The notes under the pieces are model-generated. The model worked only from the letters and a program-made list of their open reading frames with translations. It was not told the DNA's origin and ran no database searches. The position numbers were made by a program, and so were the translations under genes. A DNA stretch of 50,317 nt, from contig JAFSVU010000037.1 of NCBI GenBank assembly GCA_017444825.1, positions 1 to 50,317 on the forward strand. The letters are read 5' to 3'. Below, piece by piece: positions 15,986-25,047 of the stretch (position 1 is the stretch's first letter; every line of letters starts with the position of its first letter). The stretch is from Clostridia bacterium (GTDB lineage: Bacteria; Bacillota; Clostridia; UBA1212).

Positions 15986-16222
15986 TTGAAAAAAATAAGG
16001 CATGATATCAAAAATATAGTTATTCGCGGCGCAATCACTGTCCGCTCAGGGCTTGATAAACTGAGGGACGATACAGTCGGAATGGGCACAGTGGAGGTAA
16101 TTCTGATAGTTGCCGTGCTGGTGGCATTGGCGCTTCTTTTCAAGACGTTCATAACCAGGTACGCGGGAAACATGTTCGACAAACTTGATCAGAAGACCGG
16201 GGAGGCGTTTTCGGATTGGTGA
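15986..16222 (+). CDS. Flp1-like type IVb pilin
   Basis: This 78-residue prepilin has a short basic leader, then GMGTVEVILIVAVLVALAL at about 32-50. A Gly precedes the mature N-terminus and a Glu stands at position 5 of the mature protein, as expected for TadV/prepilin peptidase cleavage. The hydrophobic helix is followed by a short charged tail. The start is TTG with a perfect AAAGGAGG (15973-15980) 5 bases upstream, so it is probably made in quantity. It forms the pilus fibre subunit. No prepilin peptidase or TadE gene is present in the window. Confidence 0.8.
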   Translation: MKKIRHDIKNIVIRGAITVRSGLDKLRDDTVGMGTVEVILIVAVLVALALLFKTFITRYAGNMFDKLDQKTGEAFSDW

Positions 16223-17289
16223 TGGCGGACTTCCGGGAGTTGAATGAGAAAGGCATATACAACGACGGGAACCGGCAAAGAACAGAAGCTGAGAGCGCGG
16301 ATGAACATCCGTCGGTAATGATCAGCAGTGACAGATATTCGGTGTCCGTAAGGCTTGTTTCGAAGGACTCGTACGCCGAGTACAAGAGGGCTGCCGCCGA
16401 CAGAACTTTTATCGGTTCCTGTGATCAGGCGGAACTGTTCCCCGCGACGGTGACGCCGGACGGGTATGTCTGCTCGATACGGGGAAGAGCAACTCTGAAA
16501 GAGATAGTCAGCGGAACCGATGTTCTGGGAATCCGCGCTTTGAAAGCACTTGCGGTATGCATAAGAAAACTTATCGCCAGTGCGGCGGAGCATGGAATCG
16601 ATCCGGGGGACTTCGTTTATGACTATAACGCTGTTATGGTGAGAAACATCGAAGCCGACTACAAGTTCGTATACATGCCGGGCCTCAAAAACGTGAAAGA
16701 GAGGACCACCGCAGGGGAACTGATCAGGATACTTTTTCTCAATATCGATACTGGTGATGCTACCGCCTCAGACTGTGAAAAGCTGGGTGATCGTGTCAGA
16801 AATATCAGCCCGGACGAGAATTCGGTGAAAATGCTTGACTCGCTCGATCTCCTTATTGAGACCGCGGGTGAGATGAATTCGGATACAACTTTCGGGGAAA
16901 AACTGCTGGGACTTTTAAAGCACAGGTATGTAAAAGCTGAAGCCGGGGAGAAAGCCGGGACGCTAACTGTGAGTGTCAAGGGTTACGGCGGATTAGGAGA
17001 TGTCGATCTTGAAAGGCGTGTTCGGTCAGGCGGCAGTTTGCCACTGAAAATAGGGCGCGACGGAGAGTGGGCAGACATACATGTGCCGGATCTCTTTGCA
17101 AGCCGGAAACATGCCGAGATCGAAATAAACGGCGAGGGAAAGCTGTCGGTGACGGACCTTTCGATGAACGGTCTTTGCGTTGATGGGGAGAAGACAGGGC
17201 CTTTCAGTGACCTTAATGTGAAGGAAAAGGAGGTGAGGATCGATATTACGGAAAACTTCGGAATCGCGGTCAAAGGCAGCATCTTGTGA
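16222..17289 (+). CDS. DUF6382-like protein with C-terminal FHA domain
   Basis: The 355-residue protein closes the Tad operon. The N-terminal 230 residues resemble the DUF6382 domain (a kinase-fold-like module) often found before FHA domains in clostridial Tad loci. Residues about 275-345 form a Forkhead-associated domain (KIGRDGEWADIHV, SRKHAEIEI, DLSMNGLCVDG), which binds phosphothreonine. It probably links pilus assembly to Ser/Thr kinase signalling, but no kinase is encoded nearby. ATG at 16222 overlaps the pilin stop (TGATG), so translation should be coupled. Confidence 0.75.
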   Translation: MADFRELNEKGIYNDGNRQRTEAESADEHPSVMISSDRYSVSVRLVSKDSYAEYKRAAADRTFIGSCDQAELFPATVTPDGYVCSIRGRATLKEIVSGTDVLGIRALKALAVCIRKLIASAAEHGIDPGDFVYDYNAVMVRNIEADYKFVYMPGLKNVKERTTAGELIRILFLNIDTGDATASDCEKLGDRVRNISPDENSVKMLDSLDLLIETAGEMNSDTTFGEKLLGLLKHRYVKAEAGEKAGTLTVSVKGYGGLGDVDLERRVRSGGSLPLKIGRDGEWADIHVPDLFASRKHAEIEINGEGKLSVTDLSMNGLCVDGEKTGPFSDLNVKEKEVRIDITENFGIAVKGSIL

Positions 17290-17425
17290 ATTGCGGTGAT
17301 GCTTCCGCGGTGACATTTCTTTCAATCAAAAAATCAGCTGTTTTACGGTTCGGTTGAGCTTGGTGCGCATGGTGCGGGGAAACCTGATGAGCCTCGTTTG
17401 AAGGCCTTTTTAAAAGAAAAAGAAG

Positions 17426-17454
17426 TTGACAGACAGGTATCTTTGTGCTAAAAT
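17426..17454 (+). promoter_or_regulatory. Promoter of the tRNA-Ser/tRNA-Arg operon
   Basis: A consensus TTGACA (17426-17431) and TAAAAT (17449-17454) have a 17-base spacer. The start falls about 20 bases before tRNA-Ser. The 136 bases before it, after the FHA gene stop, hold only a weak GCCT/AGGC hairpin with a T run (about 17390-17415) that may end the Tad transcript. Confidence 0.8.
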
Positions 17455-17478
17455 CCGCTCCGTGCCTTTGGGTAGCAC

Positions 17479-17568
17479 GGAAAGATGGTCGAGTTGGTTT
17501 AAGGCACCGGTCTTGAAAACCGGCGATGGTTTTGCCATCCGTGGGTTCGAATCCCACTCTTTCCGCCA
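17479..17568 (+). tRNA. tRNA-Ser (anticodon TGA)
   Basis: The cloverleaf is complete. The acceptor stem GGAAAGA pairs with TCTTTCC, and the anticodon stem CCGGT/ACCGG surrounds loop CTTGAAA with anticodon TGA at 17514-17516. A long variable arm (CGATGG...CCATCC) is characteristic of serine tRNA, and the T arm is GTGGGTTCGAATCCCAC. The 3' CCA is encoded (17566-17568). It reads UCA and other UCN codons. Confidence 0.95.
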
Positions 17569-17579
17569 CCCGGTGATAT

Positions 17580-17656
17580 GCGCCCATAGCTCAATTGGAT
17601 AGAGCGTCTGGCTACGGACCAGAAGGTTGTGGATTCGAGCTCTGCTGGGCGCGCCA
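17580..17656 (+). tRNA. tRNA-Arg (anticodon ACG)
   Basis: The acceptor stem GCGCCCA/TGGGCGC, D arm AGCTCAATTGGATAGAGC and anticodon loop CTACGGA with ACG are clear. A34 is normally changed to inosine by TadA deaminase to read CGU, CGC and CGA. The T stem GTGGA/TCTGC contains two G-T wobble pairs, which is unusual for such a conserved stem. CCA is encoded at 17654-17656. It is co-transcribed with tRNA-Ser, 11 bases upstream. Confidence 0.95.
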
Positions 17657-17661
17657 CTTGA

Positions 17662-17692
17662 GGACAGCTGAAGATCAAGGCTGTCCTTTTTT
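17662..17692 (+). terminator. Intrinsic terminator of the tRNA operon
   Basis: GGACAGC (17662-17668) pairs with GCTGTCC (17680-17686) and is followed directly by six T residues (17687-17692). Confidence 0.9.
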
Positions 17693-17727
17693 CATGCCTT
17701 CCAAGATTTTGAAAAGCCCTGTGCTTG

Positions 17728-17757
17728 TTGATAGGAATGTCTCCTTTGTGGTAAAAT
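17728..17757 (+). promoter_or_regulatory. Promoter of the ECF transporter operon
   Basis: TTGATA (17728-17733) and TAAAAT (17752-17757) have an 18-base spacer, with the start about 35 bases before the ecfT ATG. The leader is too short to hold a known vitamin riboswitch. Confidence 0.6.
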
Positions 17758-17800
17758 ATCATGGTCGAAAGACACATTTTTCCCTGCGGGAGAAGCTGTA

Positions 17801-18679
17801 ATGCATCGTTTCCGTTTGTTCCATCCTGTTACAAAAATCATTTTCTTTGCGGTACTCTTCGGAATCGCAATGTTCTCGGAGAATCCGGTCATCCGCCTGC
17901 TGTCGCTTGCGGGGGCGATTGTTGCTCTCGGCGTCAGCGGAATGCCCGCAAAAAAACTGCTTAAGATCATCGCAGGGGGAATCTTCACTGTACTGATAAT
18001 GGGACCGGTAAACTGTATTATCTCACATGAGGGGAAAACCGTACTCTTTAAGATATTCACCATGAAGATAACTGCCGAAGCGTTCTGGTTTGGCCTGTCT
18101 GCGGGAACAATGATTGTGGGAACGGCGATCTGGTGCATTTTTCTCACAGACGAAACAGACACGGAGGACCTGGTCTTTAGTCTCGGAAGGATACTTCCGG
18201 GGATATCGTCTGTAATTACGGTGACGCTGAGATATATTCCGGAGATAATAAAAAAATTCAGAGAGACCTATACGGCGCAGAAGATGCTTGGCGTATTCAA
18301 AGACAAGAAATTCTTCGCAAGGGCTGCGATCTCATCCAAGATATTCATGTCGGTTACCGAGAGATCCATTGAAAATGCGATGGACACTGCCGCGACGATG
18401 CGTGCAAGAGGCTACGGGCTCAGAAAAAGAGTGCCCTCAGGCGTGAGAAAATGGAGAAATCGCGATACTCTGACTGTGATACTGTGTGCGATCTGTGCAG
18501 GGGCATTTGCCGCAGGTGAGATTACGGGTTCGTTCGGATTTACATTTTACCCTTACACGGGATTCGGTGCGATCGGTATACCCGGCGTGGCTATGACAGT
18601 TGCATGTGCGATATTCTTTATGATCCCTGCGGGAGCTGAGATCAAAGGGAGGATAAGATGGCAGAGAAGCTTCGAATAG
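17801..18679 (+). CDS. ecfT: ECF transporter transmembrane component EcfT
   Basis: This is the 292-residue membrane scaffold of an energy-coupling factor vitamin or metal importer. It has about six hydrophobic segments. The cytoplasmic coupling-helix region includes LGRILPGISSVITVTLRYIP and the conserved Ala-Arg-Gly box TMRARGYG near residue 205, which contacts the ATPases. It starts with GGGAGAAG 7 bases upstream and overlaps the ATPase gene by 22 bases. The module order T-AA-S is self-contained, so this transporter is probably dedicated to one substrate rather than shared. Confidence 0.85.
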   Translation: MHRFRLFHPVTKIIFFAVLFGIAMFSENPVIRLLSLAGAIVALGVSGMPAKKLLKIIAGGIFTVLIMGPVNCIISHEGKTVLFKIFTMKITAEAFWFGLSAGTMIVGTAIWCIFLTDETDTEDLVFSLGRILPGISSVITVTLRYIPEIIKKFRETYTAQKMLGVFKDKKFFARAAISSKIFMSVTERSIENAMDTAATMRARGYGLRKRVPSGVRKWRNRDTLTVILCAICAGAFAAGEITGSFGFTFYPYTGFGAIGIPGVAMTVACAIFFMIPAGAEIKGRIRWQRSFE

Positions 18680-20028
18680 AGAACCTTGGTTTCAAATATG
18701 CGCTGGGCGGCAGGTACGTACTGAGCGGTGCGGAACTCACGGTCATGGCGGGTGAAAAGATACTCCTTGCCGGAACGTCGGGCTCGGGAAAGTCGACGCT
18801 GCTCAAAGTTATCTCTCCTGCGACTGCTCCAAGGGGAGAACTTACCGGACGTATTCTTCTTGACGGAAAAGATACCGGAGATTATGCGCGGGAGGAGATC
18901 ATCTCAAAGATCGCTTACGTGGCGCAGAATCCGGACACTCAAACGGTAGTGGATACTGTGACCGGAGAGCTTGCATTCGGGTGTGAAAACCTGGGAATGG
19001 ATCCTGCGGAGGTGTGCAGAAGGATCGCGTGGATATGCACATATTTCGGCATTGAAGAGCTTCTTTCGAAAAAGATAGCGGAACTCTCGGGTGGTCAGAA
19101 ACAGACTGTCTGCCTGGCGGCTTCCATTATGCTTAAGCCTGATATTCTGCTACTTGATGAACCGACCACATATCTCGACCCGGTTGCCGCAGTGAGGTTT
19201 CTGGATCTGGTTGCTAACATAAACAGGGACTTCGGTACAACGGTCATTATCGCCGAACACAGGGTGGAGGAGTTTGCGGACAGGTTCGACCGCGTGATAA
19301 AGATCGAAAACGGTCAAATTCAGGAGATCGACGCCGCGGGAAAAAGAGAGACCGATATCTTCTATGAGAAGGTCTTTGAGATCAACAAGGGCGGAAAGGC
19401 TTCGTCAGGCGATGCGGTTAGAGTGAAGAACCTTGAGTTCAGATATGACAAAAACGGCCGCAATGTTCTCGGCGGTGTAGATATCAGGATCCCGAAGGGC
19501 TCGGTCTATGCTTTGCTGGGCGGCAACGGCTGCGGAAAGACCACATTCCTGAGATGCCTTACGGGGGAACTGAAGTCGCAGAACGGGAAGATAACGATCG
19601 AAGGAAAATGCGCGGCGATGACTCAGAATCCGCTTTCGATGTTTATAGAGGAAACGCCGGAAAAAGATCTTAAGTATTTCCTGAAGCAGCTTGGTTATGA
19701 CAAAGAGACTGGAGGTCAAAAAATAAAGGAGATATCGGAAAAACTGGATCTTACGGAGGAAATGTTGAAAGCCAACGTGCTGGATCTGAGTGGCGGAGAG
19801 ATCGAAAGGGCGGCGATAGCAAAGCTGGTGCTTGCGGGAGCCGACGTGATGCTTTTCGATGAACCTACAAAAGGTCTTGACGGGCCTGCGAAAGCCAACC
19901 TCACGGGGATAATGAGATCTCTTGCGGAAGATGGATATACGGTCGTGTTTGTGACCCACGATATCAATTTCGCTCTTGCAACTGCCAGCAGAGCGGGAGT
20001 GCTTTCCGGGGGAAGGATACTTGAGTAG
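18658..20028 (+). CDS. ecfA: ECF transporter ATPase, two fused ABC domains (EcfA-EcfA')
   Basis: The 456-residue protein holds both nucleotide-binding domains in one chain. Domain 1 has Walker A GTSGSGKST (about 38-46), Q-loop AQNPD, signature LSGGQ (about 143) and Walker B ILLLDEPTTYLDP. Domain 2 has Walker A GGNGCGKTT (about 288-296), signature LSGGE (about 378) and LFDEPTKGLD. It energises uptake through EcfT and the S component encoded next. Fused A domains are common in Firmicutes and Actinobacteria. It overlaps ecfT, so the proteins are made together. Confidence 0.92.
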   Translation: MAEKLRIENLGFKYALGGRYVLSGAELTVMAGEKILLAGTSGSGKSTLLKVISPATAPRGELTGRILLDGKDTGDYAREEIISKIAYVAQNPDTQTVVDTVTGELAFGCENLGMDPAEVCRRIAWICTYFGIEELLSKKIAELSGGQKQTVCLAASIMLKPDILLLDEPTTYLDPVAAVRFLDLVANINRDFGTTVIIAEHRVEEFADRFDRVIKIENGQIQEIDAAGKRETDIFYEKVFEINKGGKASSGDAVRVKNLEFRYDKNGRNVLGGVDIRIPKGSVYALLGGNGCGKTTFLRCLTGELKSQNGKITIEGKCAAMTQNPLSMFIEETPEKDLKYFLKQLGYDKETGGQKIKEISEKLDLTEEMLKANVLDLSGGEIERAAIAKLVLAGADVMLFDEPTKGLDGPAKANLTGIMRSLAEDGYTVVFVTHDINFALATASRAGVLSGGRILE

Positions 20029-20078
20029 ATCCGGGCAATGATAAGTCGCAGCAATTGTTGGATTCGGAGCAGCAGAGG

Positions 20079-20804
20079 ATGGTCAAAGAGAGATCGATTA
20101 AGAGAATAATCGCATACATCACTGTGCTGGTGGTCATACCGGGAATGATCGTGATCTTCGCGGCATTTCTACCGAGGAGCCTTTTTATGGCGGTGGCGGT
20201 GGCAATATCGCTGGCGGCTGTTGCGGCTTTTATGCTCGGTTTTGAAAAGAGCGCCGATAACGCTTCAAAAGCGGTGCTTGCCGCGGTATTTACAGCCCTT
20301 TCCGTAGCAGGGAGAGTCGTATTTGCAGCTACGCCGGGATTTAAACCCGTGTTCAGTATGGCTATTTTTGCGGGCATGTACCTGGGTCCTGAGTCCGGAT
20401 TTCTGGTCGGAGCGCTCACGGCGCTTCTGTCTAACTTCATTTTCGGGCAGGGTGCCTGGACGATCTTTCAGATGTTCACATGGGGACTTATCGGCCTTGT
20501 TGCCGGACTTCTTGCGCCGCTGCTTAAAAAGAACAAAGTGATACTTTGCATTGCGGGAGCGCTCGCGGGACCTCTGTTTTCGATGGTCATCGACATTTGG
20601 TCTACAGTCTGGATATTCGGCTCGTTCTCGCTCGGCGGATACCTTACGACTACTCTTTCGGCATTGCCGTTCACGATACTTCATGCGATATCAAACGTGA
20701 TATTTTTGCTGGTGCTTGCCGAGCCGATGAGGAGAACGATGGACAGGGTGACGGTCAAGTATGCACTTGTTCCGGGAACTGCGAATAAAGGAGGCTTGAA
20801 ATGA
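20079..20804 (+). CDS. ECF transporter substrate-binding (S) component
   Basis: The membrane protein of about 241 residues has six hydrophobic segments. Its core GFKPVFSMAIFAGMYLGPE, GFLVGALTALLSNFIFGQG and FQMFTWGLIGLVAGLL resembles S components that some annotate as CbrT-like or of unknown substrate; cobalamin or a related compound is a guess. An N-terminal extra hydrophobic pair may be a lineage feature. I chose the ATG at 20079 (GGAG 9 bases upstream) over the TTG at 20055, which has no ribosome site. It overlaps the SDR gene by 4 bases. Confidence 0.8.
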   Translation: MVKERSIKRIIAYITVLVVIPGMIVIFAAFLPRSLFMAVAVAISLAAVAAFMLGFEKSADNASKAVLAAVFTALSVAGRVVFAATPGFKPVFSMAIFAGMYLGPESGFLVGALTALLSNFIFGQGAWTIFQMFTWGLIGLVAGLLAPLLKKNKVILCIAGALAGPLFSMVIDIWSTVWIFGSFSLGGYLTTTLSALPFTILHAISNVIFLLVLAEPMRRTMDRVTVKYALVPGTANKGGLK

Positions 20805-21574
20805 GAATCGCTGTGGTTGCGGGGGCCTCGTCCGGTATCGGAAGGGCGATAGCAAAGGAGCTTTGTGAAAAGTATTCAGGAACATTCGATGAGATCAGGC
20901 TTGCCGGAAGATCCGCCGCAGGACTAAGCGGGACGAAGGAAATGCTCGGAGAGGCAAACGCTAAGATCATTCAAGGCGACCTTTGCGATCCTTTGATCCA
21001 AAAACAGGTTGCGGAAGCGGACGGGGCCTCAGGAGATCGTTTCAGCTGGGTCGTTATATGCGCCGGCACCGGATATTACGGTGACTTTGCGGAGAGCGAC
21101 ATCGAACTTTCAAACGAAACTGTCGATATAAACTGCAGGGCGAATATCAATCTGATATCGGCGTTTCTCCCAAACTGCTCGAAAGGAACTCGGATAATTA
21201 ACCTTGCAAGTGCGGCGGCATTTTCTCCCCAGCCCGGCTTTGCGGTATATGCCGCATCGAAAGCCTTTACATTGAGTTTTTCAAGAGCTTTGGGAAGAGA
21301 ATTAAAAGACAAGGGTATTACCGTTACGGCGGTTTGCCCGGGACCCTGCAACACCGCTTTCCTGAGAAAATCGAGGGGCGGCAAAGAGCTTCCTGCCTTC
21401 AAGAAAAAACGGATAACAACGCCCGAAAACGTGGCGGCAAAGGCGCTGAAGGCGGCTGCAAACGGAAAGGCTGTTTCAATTCCAACGTTCTCAATGAAGC
21501 TTGCTTACGCGGCGTCAAAGCTGCTGCCTGCGGGAATCGTGGCGGAGGTACTTTACAAGGGGAACAGGGACTGA
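20801..21574 (+). CDS. Short-chain dehydrogenase/reductase
   Basis: The 257-residue SDR has an N-terminal cofactor loop GASSGIG (8-14) and the NLASAAAF serine strand. The catalytic YAASKA follows, then CPGPCNTAF, as in the DltE/YqjQ-type oxidoreductases of Firmicutes. The last 40 residues are basic and hydrophobic (SMKLAYAASKLLPAGIV), as in SDRs that act near membranes. AAAGGAGG precedes the ATG, and its start overlaps the stop of the S-component gene. A link to the transported vitamin is possible but only by position. Confidence 0.82.
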   Translation: MRIAVVAGASSGIGRAIAKELCEKYSGTFDEIRLAGRSAAGLSGTKEMLGEANAKIIQGDLCDPLIQKQVAEADGASGDRFSWVVICAGTGYYGDFAESDIELSNETVDINCRANINLISAFLPNCSKGTRIINLASAAAFSPQPGFAVYAASKAFTLSFSRALGRELKDKGITVTAVCPGPCNTAFLRKSRGGKELPAFKKKRITTPENVAAKALKAAANGKAVSIPTFSMKLAYAASKLLPAGIVAEVLYKGNRD

Positions 21575-21695
21575 AGAGTGTAAGAGATGACGATATTTAA
21601 TGAAAGCCCTGAAATCCCTGAGAACTTCATTTAAAAACGGCCTAAATATAGGTAAATGTATAAGCTAAATGGTCCGGAAAAAGCAATATTTTCAA

Positions 21696-21724
21696 TTGAC
21701 TTTTTGCCGAATAATCAGTAAAAT
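21696..21724 (+). promoter_or_regulatory. Promoter of recA
   Basis: TTGACT (21696-21701) and TAAAAT (21719-21724) have a 17-base spacer, 50 bases before the recA start. I see no GAAC-N4-GTTC type LexA box nearby. The remaining bases 21575-21695 show no clear structure. Confidence 0.7.
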
Positions 21725-21773
21725 CAACAGACAAAACCGGACAGGTAAAACAACCATGGAGGGAACATATTTT

Positions 21774-22826
21774 ATGGATGAGAAGAAAATGATGGATAAG
21801 AAAGCCGCCCTTGATGCCGCTATAGCAGGCATAGAAAAACAGTACGGGCAGGGCTCGGTAATGAAGCTCGGAGAGAACAAGCACATGGCTGTTGAGGCTA
21901 TTTCAACCGGTTGCATAGGGCTTGATGCTGCGCTTGGCGTTGGCGGTCTTCCCCGGGGCAGGATCGTGGAGATATACGGACCGGAATCCTCCGGTAAAAC
22001 AACTGTCGCTCTGCATGCAATTGCGGAAGCTCAGAAAGCGGGCGGCGCTGCGGCGTTCATCGATGCGGAGCATGCTCTGGATCCGATCTATGCGCAGAAT
22101 CTGGGTGTAGATATCGATAACCTTCTGGTATCACAGCCGGATACAGGCGAGCAGGCCCTGGAGATTACCGAGGCACTGGTAAGAAGCGGCGCTATCGACG
22201 TTATAGTAATCGACTCGGTGGCGGCACTTGTTCCGAAGGCTGAAATTAACGGTGAGATGGGCGAGTCCTTCATGGGTATGCAGGCGAGACTTATGTCGCA
22301 GGCTTTAAGAAAGCTTTCCGGTGTGATAAACAGATCGAATACCGTTGCGATATTTATTAACCAGCTCAGAGAAAAGATCGGCGTCATGTTCGGAAATCCG
22401 GAGACGACCACCGGCGGCAGAGCTCTTAAGTTCTATTCCTCGGTCAGAATCGACATCAGAAAGACGGACGTTATTAAAGAGGGCGGCGAGATCGTAGGAA
22501 ACAAGACCAAGGCAAAGATCGTTAAGAACAAGGTTGCTCCGCCATTCAAAAACGTTGAGTTTGATATCATCTACGGCAAGGGTATTTCAAAATCCGGTTC
22601 ACTGCTTGACTTTGCCGTTGTTAACGACATCGTGGAAAAGAGCGGATCCTGGTTCTCTTATGACGGAAAGAGGATAGGTCAGGGAAGGGAAAACGCCAAG
22701 GCGTTCCTGGAGGACAATCCCGAGATCGCTGCAGAGATCGATGAGAAGCTCCGTGCAGTTCTCCTTTCATCGTCTGCTAACGTACCCATGTCCCTGGAAG
22801 AGACCGAAAACGGGGATGAGGATTGA
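21774..22826 (+). CDS. recA: Recombinase RecA
   Basis: The 350-residue protein is standard length. It forms the ATP-dependent filament on single-stranded DNA for homologous recombination, SOS induction and transformation. Visible parts are [20 protein letters not shown], Walker [10 protein letters not shown] (about 69-77), [10 protein letters not shown] (Walker B), the loop-2 region [22 protein letters not shown], and an acidic C-terminus (EETENGDED). The ATG at 21774 lies 10 bases after GGAGGG; the frame stays open upstream, but those codons are not conserved in RecA. recX follows 18 bases later, a classic pairing. Confidence 0.97.
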   Translation: MDEKKMMDKKAALDAAIAGIEKQYGQGSVMKLGENKHMAVEAISTGCIGLDAALGVGGLPRGRIVEIYGPESSGKTTVALHAIAEAQKAGGAAAFIDAEHALDPIYAQNLGVDIDNLLVSQPDTGEQALEITEALVRSGAIDVIVIDSVAALVPKAEINGEMGESFMGMQARLMSQALRKLSGVINRSNTVAIFINQLREKIGVMFGNPETTTGGRALKFYSSVRIDIRKTDVIKEGGEIVGNKTKAKIVKNKVAPPFKNVEFDIIYGKGISKSGSLLDFAVVNDIVEKSGSWFSYDGKRIGQGRENAKAFLEDNPEIAAEIDEKLRAVLLSSSANVPMSLEETENGDED

Positions 22827-22844
22827 TCCCGGCGGTGATTTGAA

Positions 22845-23498
22845 ATGATAAGAGAGCCTCTTTCTGACAGAAAATGCAACAGTGAAGAAAAATATGTTCC
22901 GAAAGGACATGAAAAGAACTCTGACGGCACATATACCGTGACTTTTGAGAACGGTTTTGCGGGAGTATTCAGCCCGGATGAGTATCTCAAATACGATCTG
23001 TTTGCTTCAGGTGAGGAAAACAGGCTCTCATATGCCGAATTAATATATGACGTGAATTTCTGCCGGTGCAGGGCGATGTCACTATCTCTTTTCAAAGCAT
23101 CGCCCAAGCCGGCAGCTGTCGTCAGAATGAAAATGGTCTCCAAGGGTTTTTCGGAGACCGTAGTGGATGATGCTCTTCAGGCACTCGCCGGGGAAGGCGA
23201 AATAGACGACAGGCTGTTTGCCGAAAAATATGCCCGGGACAGGGCCGAAAAGGGGAAATCTTCGGGCAATCTTGTGGCAAGGGAGCTTGAAATGAAAGGT
23301 GTGGATCCAAAGATCGCTGAGGAAGCGGTTAAAAGGTTCTTTACCGACGACAGGGCTGTGGCCCGAAAGATAGCAGAAAAAAAGGCCGCAAACGGCGACG
23401 GATATGAAAAGATAGCCAGGTATCTCATTGGCAAGGGGTTCAGACAGGGCCTTGTCAGGGATATATTGGATGAGATTTTTATGACCTCCGGACTTTGA
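22845..23498 (+). CDS. recX: RecA regulator RecX
   Basis: The 217-residue protein modulates RecA filaments. It has a longer N-terminal beta region (about 1-70, TYTVTFENGFAGVFSPDEYL) typical of Firmicutes RecX, then three-helix repeats: KMVSKGFSETVVDDALQALA, IDDRLFAEKYARDRAEKGK and IARYLIGKGFRQGLVRDIL. GGTGAT lies before the ATG. It is in the recA transcript and leads into rimO after 30 bases. Confidence 0.92.
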   Translation: MIREPLSDRKCNSEEKYVPKGHEKNSDGTYTVTFENGFAGVFSPDEYLKYDLFASGEENRLSYAELIYDVNFCRCRAMSLSLFKASPKPAAVVRMKMVSKGFSETVVDDALQALAGEGEIDDRLFAEKYARDRAEKGKSSGNLVARELEMKGVDPKIAEEAVKRFFTDDRAVARKIAEKKAANGDGYEKIARYLIGKGFRQGLVRDILDEIFMTSGL

Positions 23499-23528
23499 AA
23501 AAGTCGGAGCGGTCGGACAGGTGTGAGA

Positions 23529-24971
23529 ATGGACAATACCGGAGAAAAAGGCATAGCTAAGACGGAAGGAAACCGGCTGAAGGTTGGTATGATCTCGCTG
23601 GGATGTGCGAAAAACAGAGTCGATTCCGAGATAATGCTCGGGCTCATCAAAAATGCGGGCTATGATATCGTGGGCGAGTGTGAGAATGCCGATATTGTGG
23701 TTGTCAATACGTGCGGATTCATCGAGAGCAGCAAGCAGGAAGCGATCGATACTGTGCTTGAGGTGGCTGAGCTTAAAAAAAGCGGTTCGCTGAAGGGTAT
23801 TGTTGTGGCCGGATGCCTTGCCCAAAGATACGGGAGGGAGATCGCGGAATACATCCCCGAGGCGGATGCAGTGGTTGGAGCTTTTGGCTATTCCAACGTT
23901 TGCGACGCTATCGAAAGTATAGCGAAAAAGAAAAAAACGGTTCTTAGCGACGATCCGGAAAATGTGAAGGCGGCCGAGAAGAGCAGGTCGATCTGCTATT
24001 TTGACGACAGAGAGATAACGGATCTTGACTATCTTGACGGCGAGAGAGTGCTGACCACACCTAAAAGCTATGCCTATCTTAAGATCGCGGAGGGGTGCTC
24101 CAACAGGTGTACTTACTGCGCAATCCCTGCGATAAGAGGCGTTTACAGAAGCAGACCCGTAAAAAAACTTCTCGAAGAGGCGTCGAGACTTGCCGGGGCG
24201 GGGATCAAAGAGATCGTCGTTGTGGCTCAGGACACCACTATGTACGGTACGGATATTGCGGGAAAGCCGCTCCTGCCGGAACTTCTCAGAGGCCTTGACG
24301 AGATACCGGGAATCGAATTTGTGCGCATCCTTTACCTTTATCCTGACGAGATCACGGAGGAGATACTCGATGCGATAGGTTCCTGCAAAAAGGTGGTCCC
24401 GTATTTTGACATACCTCTCCAGCATATCAACGACGGTGTTTTAAAGCGCATGAACAGGCGCGGAAACGGCGCTCTTTACAGGGAGGTCATACGTAAACTT
24501 CGCGAGAGAATACCGGGATGCGTCATCAGAACGTCCCTTATTACGGGTTTTCCGGGGGAGACTGAAGAGGAACACCGGGAACTTGTGCAGTTTTTAAGAG
24601 AGACGAAGCTTGAGCGGGTGGGCGTTTTCATGTACTCGAAGGAGGACGGAACCCCTGCGGCGAAGATGAAAAACCAGATACATCCCTCAACAAAAAAACG
24701 CAGGTATAACGAGCTGATGGCGGTCCAACAGAATGTGTCCTATGAATTTAACAACTCCAGGGTAGGGCGGGTGTTTCCCGTGATAGTCGACTCTGTTTCG
24801 GAGGACGGAATATTCTACGTCGGCAGATCCTTTATGGAGGCTCCCGAGGAAGACGGAAATGTTTTTTTTGCGGCAAAAGAGGAACATTCCGTGGGCGATA
24901 TCGTGAATGTGAAGATACTGGTGGCGGAGGAATATGACGTCACCGGAGAGGAAACAGGCAAATCCGATTGA
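23529..24971 (+). CDS. rimO: Ribosomal protein S12 methylthiotransferase RimO
   Basis: This radical SAM enzyme adds a methylthio group to the conserved Asp of ribosomal protein S12 (Asp88 in E. coli numbering). The N-terminal UPF0004 domain has cysteines in SLGCAKNRVDSE, NTCGFIESSKQEAID and AGCLAQRY for one iron-sulfur cluster. The radical SAM motif is CSNRCTYC (about 190-197), with IPAIRG after it, and a TRAM domain ends the protein. About 480 residues, a little longer than usual because of N-terminal residues before LKVGMISLG. ATG at 23529 and GTG at 23523 are both possible starts. Confidence 0.95.
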   Translation: MDNTGEKGIAKTEGNRLKVGMISLGCAKNRVDSEIMLGLIKNAGYDIVGECENADIVVVNTCGFIESSKQEAIDTVLEVAELKKSGSLKGIVVAGCLAQRYGREIAEYIPEADAVVGAFGYSNVCDAIESIAKKKKTVLSDDPENVKAAEKSRSICYFDDREITDLDYLDGERVLTTPKSYAYLKIAEGCSNRCTYCAIPAIRGVYRSRPVKKLLEEASRLAGAGIKEIVVVAQDTTMYGTDIAGKPLLPELLRGLDEIPGIEFVRILYLYPDEITEEILDAIGSCKKVVPYFDIPLQHINDGVLKRMNRRGNGALYREVIRKLRERIPGCVIRTSLITGFPGETEEEHRELVQFLRETKLERVGVFMYSKEDGTPAAKMKNQIHPSTKKRRYNELMAVQQNVSYEFNNSRVGRVFPVIVDSVSEDGIFYVGRSFMEAPEEDGNVFFAAKEEHSVGDIVNVKILVAEEYDVTGEETGKSD

Positions 24972-25047
24972 CATAAGCCTATATTTGTTTTATATTACAA
25001 TCTGTGTGTTTTTTACGCACTGCTTGTGCAAAGGGGGGGTATGGTCC

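Noticed and set aside
17758-17800. Vitamin riboswitch before the ECF operon
   Set aside because: Only about 35-40 nt separate the predicted start and ecfT, too short for cobalamin, TPP or other known vitamin aptamers.
21575-21773. SOS (LexA) box before recA
   Set aside because: No GAAC-N4-GTTC or similar dyad was found between the SDR gene and recA; only a sigma-A promoter is visible.
23082-24425. 447-codon open frame on the reverse strand
   Set aside because: It lies entirely opposite recX and rimO, which have full family signatures. Its translation is rich in His and Arg without domain-like sequence.
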